A stretch of 24,456 bases of DNA from an uncultured Eubacteriales bacterium (GTDB lineage Bacteria > Bacillota > Clostridia > Lachnospirales > Anaerotignaceae): positions 1-24,456 of the forward strand of contig URLB01000010.1 in NCBI GenBank assembly GCA_900548595.1, read 5' to 3'. Below the pieces are notes generated by a model that saw only the letters and a list, made by a program, of their open reading frames with translations, was not told where the DNA came from and did not search any database. Below are positions 7,380 to 17,000 of this stretch, in pieces. A program made the position numbers and the translations under genes. Position 1 is the first letter of the stretch, and each line of letters opens with the position of its first letter.

Positions 7380-7412
7380 ACCATTCACTCCGTTAAAAAA
7401 TCAATATTTTAG

Positions 7413-7421
7413 ATTATACCA
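7413..7421 (-). promoter_or_regulatory. Extended -10 promoter of the permease-ATPase operon
   Basis: TGGTATAAT on the minus strand is a perfect extended -10, 34 bases upstream of the permease start. No good -35 is visible 17 bases upstream, as is common with extended -10 promoters. I did not see a convincing Fur box. Confidence 0.6.
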
Positions 7422-7509
7422 TATATGTTAATGATACGCTATAAAACTCTTCGTAACGTGGATTGTTTTTATCTATTAAATATTATAAAATGCTGAATGG
7501 GTGATGATA

Positions 7510-7854
7510 ATGGATGAAAGAAGAAAAAGGGAACTTATTTTCGAATATAAGAACAGAAAACCCGAAAAAGGTATTATATGTTTTAAATGTATAGCTGTAA
7601 ACGAATCGTTTCTTATGGCTTCAAATGATACAAAAGCAAGTTTAAACAGCGTAAGCGCAAAACTTTCTATGGGTTTTCATCCTAATAAAAGACTGCTTGA
7701 GCTTTGGAAAACATACGGCGTTAACGGTTTTGAACTCTCCGTAATACGTACTCTGAAATATGACGATCCGAGTCTTGATTATTCCGAAAAACTCGAAAAG
7801 CTGCTGGAAGAGTGCCTTGAATCTGACAAAAACACTTCAAGAATATGGAGATAA
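7510..7854 (+). CDS. GIY-YIG nuclease-like small protein
   Basis: A 114-residue protein opening MDERRKRELIFEYKNRKPEKG. It matches, from memory, a Firmicutes group of about 110 residues annotated as GIY-YIG nuclease family. The diagnostic core is weak here: the first strand reads GIICFKCIA where GIY is expected, and the second reads FLMAS in place of YIG. The catalytic Tyr residues seem to be missing, so activity is doubtful. The segment FHPNKRLLELWKTYGVNGFELSVI fits the helix and third strand of the fold. Start choice is uncertain: GTG 7501, ATG 7504 and ATG 7510 are in frame, and GGGTGA just upstream favours 7510. It stands alone on the plus strand, convergent with the prophage. Confidence 0.75.
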   Translation: MDERRKRELIFEYKNRKPEKGIICFKCIAVNESFLMASNDTKASLNSVSAKLSMGFHPNKRLLELWKTYGVNGFELSVIRTLKYDDPSLDYSEKLEKLLEECLESDKNTSRIWR

Positions 7855-8044
7855 AGCATTTCACCATAACAAATTTATATATTTTAAATTAGACTTAAAA
7901 AAATAGTAAGAAAATTCCTTGATTTTCGGGCGTTTCTTCATAATTTGTTAGCTTATTGTTAGACTATTTCTTACGGTACTTTAAAAAAACAGGTCTGTGA
8001 TATACTTAAGTGAATTAACAGCCCCTCATTCGAGGGGCTGATTT
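7855..8044. other. Host-prophage junction region with short repeats
   Basis: This 190-base AT-rich gap lies between the last host-like gene and the end of the phage late operon. It holds TTGTTAG twice with an 11-base period (7945-7951, 7956-7962), TTAGACT twice (7889-7895, 7959-7965) and an inverted pair GTAAGAAA/TTTCTTAC (7906-7913, 7967-7974). Such clustering may mark integrase arm sites or an att core, but the other phage end is outside the window, so no att duplication can be verified. Confidence 0.35.
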
Positions 8045-8045
8045 T
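8019..8045. terminator. Strong intrinsic terminator at the end of the phage late operon
   Basis: Nine-base perfect stem CAGCCCCTC/GAGGGGCTG with loop ATTC (8019-8040). The plus-strand side has a good T-tail (ATTTTTATT) and would stop transcripts from the GIY-YIG side. On the minus strand the tail is poorer (TTAATT), but the hairpin directly follows the stop of the giant gene and probably serves it too. Confidence 0.8.
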
Positions 8046-11000
8046 TATTCTAGTGGTCTTTCGTACCCTGCTACCTCCATTAACGCCCAGTATTCCTCTT
8101 CACTTAAATTCATATCCTCTAACAGTGAATCTATTTTTTCTTTCTTCGAGCCTCTTATAGGAATTTTCTTGCCACGTTTGTTTAAGACATACTCTCCATT
8201 CTCCATTTTATAATCAGCTGTCATGTCCTCTGTTTCTGCTAGGAAATATAGGTAATCATCAGCAGATACTCCAGCGTCATATACATCTTTAGCACTTGTA
8301 CTGTTTGGATGCTGACTGAAAAACAAAGTATATGTATCATCACTATCAAGGTTCATGTCATCTAAAATCTCAGCTGTTTCAGCCTGTGTTAGTGATTTAC
8401 TTTCTCCCCTTGCTTCCTTCGCTTCTTTTTCTAACTTCACTTCCGTACGGAACTCAATTATATCATCGTTTGATACGCCCTTGTATTTCTGTGAAAAATC
8501 AGATTTAGGAAGTCCCATTGAAGCAAGCATTTTGTTTGTGGCTTCTTCTCTCGCTACTGTCTGTACTTCTTTAAGTATCGCAGCTGTCTTTTTATCGTTT
8601 CCGACACCTCTTAACGAATCCTCTGCTAAGTCCCAGTAGGTAGTCAGATAGTATGTCTGGTATTCTACATACTGGCTGTCCGTAAGTTCATGCTCTTTTT
8701 TCTTTCCGTCCTTAATCTTAGTCTGCATAACCGCAGGAAGATAGCTTTCATCTCCGACTTTCTTGCAGAACTCTTTAACATCGTTGATTATTTTCTTATA
8801 ATAATCACCTTCAACAGCTTTTCGATATTCATAAATTATATCTATGACATCCTGACGTGTAGCCCTGCGCTGTTTTGTTTCGGGTTTTCCTTTCGCTAAA
8901 CCGTAATAACTGGAATAGAACTCTTTTAAGCTGTTATCCAGTTTATTTGCTATAGCTTTGTCGATATTATCCGGATCACTTTCCGCTGCTCTGCTGCTCT
9001 TATCGGCATTATCGTACATCCAGTTGATTATATCGTTAGAATACTGATTGTCCTTGAAGTATGTATTTTTCACACCCAAAGAATAATCTATATTTGCTTC
9101 TCCTACCGGGAATAACGCTCTTTGATACTTCCAAAAACCGCCTAACAACTGCTCGAAAGCATAATCTATCTCGATTGGGCTTGCGTTAAACGCTTGTCCT
9201 ATCCAGTATGCAATCTTACTTGTACGGTTTGTATACTGGTCTTTCTTCTCCAGTTTTTCAAGACTAGCCGGCACTATAGGTTTACCGAGGAAGTCTCTGT
9301 TTGCGACTACATAACCGACTATACCTATTAAACCTAAATCTCCAAGTAATCCTGCACCTGTTTCTTTAAGTCCTTTCTGCCCTATCTGCGATATGTCAGA
9401 TACTAAGTTGGGCAGGCAGTTATCCGTAAAATACTCATAAAATCCGTCAAAGGCGTGCTTGTTTTCGCCTTTGTAGTACTCTAAGCCTGTTTCAATAAAT
9501 GAACTTAACACTCCAAGTTCACGAGGTTTGGGAATAGCGAAGAACTTGCCGTCTCCTAAAGGTATATTCCAAAAACTGTTTTTGATATAAGTTGAAAGCT
9601 GTTCGTACTCTTTTTCCTTCTCCTCATCAGAGTTATTAAGCGCATAAGTAATAGCTGCAAGAATTGTGCTTGCCGTTACGAAACCGAAAGTCCTTTTCAT
9701 AACTACACTCTTTCGTCCGCTACCGTTTACCTCCGATGCGGTTATCCACCTTCCGAATTTATCAAGTCCCTGTACGCCTGCATTAAAGAACGGAACTACT
9801 TTATTTATCTGTCTTGACCAGTTCCCTCCTCTTCTAAAGTTTACGGTAACATCCATAGCACCGTAAAAAGCTTCTCTAGGGTCCATGCCTTGTTCCCTTA
9901 ATACTTTGTATGTGGCAAATCTCGGTCCCGATTCGATTGTATCACCTACAAATGCTATCCAATCAAGCGGATTTAACGAAAATTTCTTGCCTGCAAATTT
10001 CTTTCTTGCCCTCTTTGCAAAGTCCCTATCAGCAGAGTAAGCGCTTATTGTGCCACCGCCCATAGCAAGGTACTCTCTGTACAGAGGATTAACCTCTTTT
10101 CCCAGACTGTATTTAACCTTATTGACATAGGCTGAACCACAAGAAGCAAACAGTTTAAACGGATTCTTAGTGCTTGAGTATGTATAGAGCGTCATAAAGT
10201 CTCTCGGAAGGTTTGAGAATATAGACCATATAAGGTTACTGCCCGTTATATTGGAAGTCATAAATCTACTTACAACAGCATATGCGTCTAATATTCCCTC
10301 CATTTTAGTCGGAGACATTGTTGTCAGCGATTTGAGTAACCCTGCGTCATTTATCTTCCAGAATTCAGGCTGACCGTTTTCCAACACGGTTATAACATCG
10401 CCGTATGCTTTGCCCCTGCCATACTGTATAAGAATATCATCTATATTGGTAACGATTTCATCTACCGACTTTTTGTCAGAAGTGCTTAACCCCAGTTCGT
10501 CCAACTTAGTAAGTATCTGTTGTTTTACACCGCCTATGTTGGTTTTCTCAACCTTCATGGGCGTCGGGACTTTCTCAATAAACTTGGCGTTAGCTCCTAG
10601 CCTGTCTGCACTTCGGGTGATATTTCTCATTACGTTGTTTCTAGTTCCTGCATTGACTATCTTAATCATGTTGGTAATCATGCCGTCAACCGGATGGATA
10701 ACGTCTAAGCTACTGCCCCTTGCTTTCTTTATAGTGCTGTTTTGATTTGCAAAACCTCTTTTTGCACCCATAAAGCCTGTTTCGCCCACATCACGCAAAA
10801 GCGGTACATAATACTGCCACCTCTCATGCCATTTGGGTAACGCTGTATCGGATATGAGTCCGGTATCTACTGCCCAAGTCCTGTAAAAGTCATCTATGAA
10901 CTTATAGAACCTTTTTGCGGCTTCTGCAAACTGCGGATACTGTTGTTCCAACTCCTCGGCTCTCTTGTTCATAAACGCAGATGAATTTTTCCTGTCATCG

Positions 11001-14000
11001 GCAAAAATCCTCATACCTTCTTCCAATCGTTCAGGTCCGTGTTTCACAACCAAGTATTCTCCGAATAGTCTATACTCGTTTTCATCTTTTAAATTTATAC
11101 CGTTCAGTGTGGTTTTAAGTCCTGGAGAAACGTATTTGCCGTTACTGTCCGTAAGGTCTCCCATTATTATCTGACCTGCTATTGCGTCAGAGTATGCTGC
11201 ATTTGTCGCTAACGTATAGGCGTTTGAACCCGTTGCTTTGTCAAAGCGTTTAATGCTGTAGTTTGAATCAACCCACGCTTGATAGAATACGTCTGCCTTG
11301 TCTTTAATCTTTTCGGTTATTGTTCTTGCATCATAACTCTTTTCCTCGTTAAGTTTTATCGAGCTTGTGGCTGTATCTGCGTCTAAAGAATAGTATGCGT
11401 TTATATCGTCAGCGAACTGTGATATTAAAGCGGCGTCCTTACCGTCAAGTGTATTTAAGAAATACTTTGTGAATTCCGGGTAGTCTATTGTCGCTACTTC
11501 CCTGTTCTGCATGAACCTGCGCATAAACTCTGCAAAACCTTCTGTTTTCCATTTATTTTCAGCATAAACATCTTTCATTTCCTGTGGAAGGTTATCTGTA
11601 AGCTCTTTTATTAACTCCTTGTCTAAGCTCTTATTGATTAACTTATATTTCTTATCAAGGAAATGTCCTAACTCATGTGTTATTGTGGGAAGGTCGTTAG
11701 CAAGCTTAGTTCGTATTCCTTCGTTATTCTTATTAAAAGCACCTCTTACGTTGCCACCACGAAGATGACCGGATGTTATGTTCACATCAAAGTCATGTTG
11801 TATTCTTGCGACTATCTCTGACAACGATTTAGGTTCTGTATCGCTATCGCCTACTCTTTGTGTCGCCCACTGGTCTGTATATGAATCTGAGCCAACTGCC
11901 TTTGAATAGTCTGTCGTATCGTCATCTTCTTCAGATACAACAACATCACTCATATCTACTTCACTTATGTTTATACCTAACTGAGTATCTATGTCAGCAA
12001 GTTTCGCCTGTAGTTCCTCCAACTCTTTCATTTGTGGGAATTCGGCGTTCACTTCCGTTTCCAAAGTCTTGATTTCGGCTTTAAAGGATTTAAGAAGTTT
12101 TTCGTCTATATCCAAAGAGTTTTGAATTTTACCGATTGCGTTCAGTATTCTTGTTATGTTTCCGGAAGCACTGTTACCACCGTCCACTATATAACTGTCA
12201 TTTCCTTTAATAGTGAACTTAGTACCTTTATCCAGTGATGAGCTGTAGTATACATCCAGTCCCTTACAACTACCAATCAATACGTTTGTTCCGTTTTTAG
12301 GGATTTTGCTTATGGCTTTTTCAAGAGCACCGGCAGCCTTTGTCCTATCCGTATACTTTGTCTTGCCAAATGTTATCTCAAAATCCTCGCTGCTGTTGGC
12401 GTTTACTGTTTGTATATCCGCTTTTTTATCCATAACAGACTGTTCCAGTCGGCTTATTCTATTCGGCAGTGTAGCAAGCCTATCTCTCATTTCAAGCTTA
12501 TCTGTATTAAACTTATTTCTAAGAGATTTCAGTTTGCTTAATTTATCCTCGACTTCTATCTTCTCCAATAATAAAGGGTTGCCTGACGCAATTGCCTTAG
12601 CCTCCCTTGCCGTAAGCTGGAAGTCGCTCATTTCTTCAAGTTCTTCAACCGTACCGCCCGATAACGCCTGATTTATAAAACTCGCCTTTCTCTCCTGCAT
12701 TTGCCACTGATAACTATCGTATGACTTTTCCTGAATGTAGCGGTATATACGGACATTCTTATTTTCGTTTCCGTAACGGATAATACGACCTTCTCTCTGC
12801 TCTATGTCGGAAGGTCTAGCCGGTACGGTCATATGGTGCAAAGCAACAGCTTTGTTCTGCGCGTTCATACCTTCGCCCATTACCGCCGTTGAGCCTATAA
12901 GAACCCTTATTTCACCGGTATTGACTTTTGCACTAAGGTCAGCTTTATCCTCAAAGTCCTGTGCGATTGCGATTTCTTCTCTCGGTATACCACCTGCGAC
13001 AAGCCTGTTTATCAAATCGCCATAGACATACAGATTGTATTTTTTACTTGGGTCATCCCTTACGCCAACATCACAGAATACGAACTGCGTTCCTTTGATT
13101 GCGTTACTGTCGTTGTATTCTTTTATTACTTTCTTTGCTACCTGAGAAATCCTGTTATTCGGAAGATTAAGCTCTTCATCGGTATATTTACCCTTAAAAT
13201 ACGATTTAACGAAACGTAGGTCAATGGCAGCCATTTGTCCTGCCGTAGTTACTTCGAGCATATTGTGTTCTGCATTTTGTCCGCTTGTCCTGATTTCATC
13301 AATCATTCCGTCTATAATATCAAGGAATTCTTCCTGAATAGCGTTCGGCTCATTAACTACGTCTATTCTTTCGGCTACGGGGAGATCCTCAATTACTTCG
13401 TTTGTCTTTAATATATCTGCCATACGCCTGAACTGTTCAACCATTTGAGCCACATTTTTGAATTTAGAAAATCTTTCTTTCATTCTCATGTGTCTACCCG
13501 AAGGGTCGACTTCTGCCTGATTTACAATAGAACCGAACATAGCCGCCCATGCGTCAAATGATTGTATTCCCGATTCTTCCAGAATATCGGGGCGCAAGAA
13601 ACGAAGCATATTATATATTTCCGACATTGAGTTCGTTATCGGTGTAGCCGTACCAAAAGTAATTCTGCCGTTATTCTTGTTTAGATAATCCGTTATCATA
13701 AACATATTCTCGGCTCTGCTTGCTCTGGTCTTGTTATTGCTTTGATTTACAGATACACCGGCTACTCTGCTTAATTTTGAATAGAACGGTAAGTTCTTAA
13801 AGTTATGGGCTTCATCGACAAATAAGCTGTCTACGCCCAGTTCTTCAAATGTATTGCCGCTGTCTTTTGCGGATTCGGTAATCAGCTTAAGTTTCTCTTC
13901 AAGACGTTTCTTTTGATTTTCAAGCTGTCTGATAAATCTGCCGTCTATACTGCCCTTTTGAAGCTGTGCTTGTGTCAACACATCTTCCAACTCTGCTATC

Positions 14001-17000
14001 TGGCTTGTTATAAACGCCCTCTTAGTGTCTTCTGATACATCAAGCATACCAAAAGAAGTATGAGGGATAATTACTATATCATAATCATTGGCGGCAACCT
14101 GAGCATAAAACCTCTTTCTTTGAGTTGCATTTGCGCCTTTTTCCAGCATAGCGACTTTGGCTGAAGGATACATCTTTAAAATATCGTTTCTAAAGTCAGC
14201 AACTTTATGCGGAGGAACAACCATCATGTTCTTTTTGGCTATCCCCATACGCTTTAATTCCATTGCAATGGTTATCATTTCAGCGGTCTTTCCTGTGCCT
14301 ACGCCGTGCGCAAGCAATGTATTACCGTTGAATACTGCTCTGGCTACTGCCCTTTTCTGATAGTCCCTCAATTTGAAAGTGTCTGATAAACCGTCAAAAG
14401 TAAGATACTTTGAAAGCTCCGTGAAATCCATATTTCTATTGGAGTTAAACTTTTCATTAAATGTTGTAACCAGTTCCTGTCTACGGTTGGAATCTTTAAA
14501 ACACCATTCTTCAAAGGCTGCTTTTATATCATCGGCTTTCTGCTGCGCCGCTCTCGTTTCTTTTACAAGTATCTTACCATCGCTGTCTTTTACAACGATG
14601 TTTCTCATATTTAACGCTTTTTCGGCAATCTTCAATCCGTTTAAGTATGTAGTGCCGTATTTGTGTGTTAGGAGAGTAGTATCTCCCCACATATTTGTTT
14701 CTAAAGTCCATGTACCCGTTGTTGGGTCATAGTTTACAGTAGGCGTACTATAAAGCCCAAACGTTTCTTTCAAAAAATCAGCCACATAATCGGGAGCTAT
14801 CCAAGGCGCACCAAACTGAGGAGTTATGTTCTTCGCCGGTATATCCTCCGGAAGAACCGCTTTTAACATTCTTTCGTTTTCTTCAAAGCCTTTTTTGCCC
14901 TTTACAGCTTTATATTTCTCACGAACATTACCCGATAAGTAGACCTCATTAAGTTCATACGTTCCGTCAGGCGTATAAACTATTCTGTCGCTAAGCTGCT
15001 TAACTATATCTTTTTCCGATAAGTTTGTCAGTTCCTTTATTCGTTCCAGATTTACTCCGCCTGTTTCACTTATCGATATACTAAGTGCGTCAAGTGCGCT
15101 ATCTGCTTTTTTGGGCTTTTTCTTTCCGAGAGTATCTCTGGTAAACATTTCGGACTTAATAACTTTCTTAGTCTTCGTATCATATATTTCAAGTCCTGAC
15201 AATTTAAAGAAATCGTTATCCGCTGATAACAGTTTCTTGTTTTTCTCTAACGAACCGTACTTTTTAACAAAGTTGTCATATTCGGTGTTAAGTTCTTTTC
15301 TTTTGCTTTCTATTGCGGCTCTGTCATTGCTGTTCAGCGTAGTATCAACAAGGTCTTGATACACATCTTTTACATTGATATATGATTTTGCTATTTCAGC
15401 CTGTTTTTTCCTTATCTGTTTAATGTCTCCTGTCTGTGCGTCGATGTATTCCACAGTTCCGTCATCTTTTGCAATAAACGTCTGTAAGGGGTTGATATTC
15501 TCTGTAACATCAACCGTCCCAACACTCTGTACGCCGCTTAACAGGTTTTTAGGCAGCTTCTTTATTGCTTTGGCTAATTGTTCGCCTACATTGCCTGTAC
15601 TTTTTACATCAAGGCTATATTTACCGTTGCGCCAGTTCCTTTCGGCTGAAAGTTCTCCGATGATGTTTTCCGGATGATTTACAAAGTATTCATTGATAGA
15701 GAAGTCCACACCGTCTACTTCAATACTGCCTGTGTTCACAAACCTTTCGCCGTTTGTGTCCGTTGTTTTTTGCATAATGATAAGGTCTGTAACAGGACTT
15801 GCGCCTGCGCTTCTTGTAAATACACTTGACGGCAAACGATAAGCAGCTATCAATTTGCCTTGTCTGTTAAGCTCTGCTCGTGTTTTAGAATCCAGCTTAT
15901 CAAGAGTACCCCTTGACGTTAAAAACGCCATAATGCCGCCGTCATTAAGCTTATCCATAGCCTTTACAAAGAAATAATCGTGTATTAAGTATCGGCTGTT
16001 CTTATACTTGTATTTAACCTCGCCGAACGGTACGTTTCCTATAATCAAATCAAACGAATTATCTTTATATGCAACATCCTGAAAAGGCGCTATTTCAATG
16101 CTTGCACTTGGATAGAGATACTTTGCGATTCTGCCTGATATGGTATCTATCTCTACACCAAACAACGATGAGTTACTTTTAATCGACTTTGGCAACCTTC
16201 CGAAGAAGTTACCTACACCCATTGACGGCTCTAAGATATTGCCGCCCTCAAATCCGAGGTAATTTAAAGCTTTGTATATTTCGTCAATAATATATGTAGG
16301 CGTAAAATAAGCGTCGTTTACAGTGCTTTGTGCAGCTGCTATTTCGCTATCAGACATTATCTCCTGCAATCTCTCTTTGTTTTTGCCCCAAAAAGAGTTT
16401 GACAAACCTCCCCAGCCCTTAAACTTAGCAAGTATAGCCTGCTGAGCTTTGGTAGGTGTTTTATTGATGTTTTCAATATCGTGCAATGTTTCAATAGCTT
16501 TTATATTATCTTCCATACTGGGAGATTTTGTGTCCAAATCTTCCGCTGTTGCCTTTGTTATAGAAAAGTCTTTTGCAACGGATTTCTTTACTTCATCGAC
16601 ATTACCATCTCTACTAATTCCGATTCCGCTATCTCCATTGCCGTTGTCTCGTTCTCGTATTCCGTTGTTGTTATCTCCGCTGTCGATTGGTCTTTCGGAG
16701 GACGCCTCTCTTTCAGGAACTTGTACATCTGCTCTGTCCTCTGCAATGACATTCTCGCTAAGCTCTCTATCCTCTGTTCCAGCGTTTTGTTTTTCTTCAG
16801 CTTTCTGAATAGGCTTGGATTCTCGTATTCCATTATCGTCATCGCTTTTTCCGTCCAATATTCCATCGTGAACATCTTCTGCACTCTCCTTGCTTATTTT
16901 TGTGTTCAATACACCCAATGTAGTTTTAGCATTTTCAAACATTTCGTCCATTGCCACTACTGCTTTAGGCACGTCAACAAAAGCATTAAAATACATAAGT

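Noticed and set aside
7998..8006. Plus-strand extended -10 TGATATACT just upstream of the terminator
   Set aside because: No acceptable -35, and transcription would start only a few bases before the hairpin, giving no useful RNA.
16588..16884. A 98-codon minus-strand frame inside the giant gene, in another frame
   Set aside because: It overlaps the low-complexity acidic linker, has no ribosome binding site that I can see, and its composition is explained by the Asp/Asn/Gly codons of the real frame.
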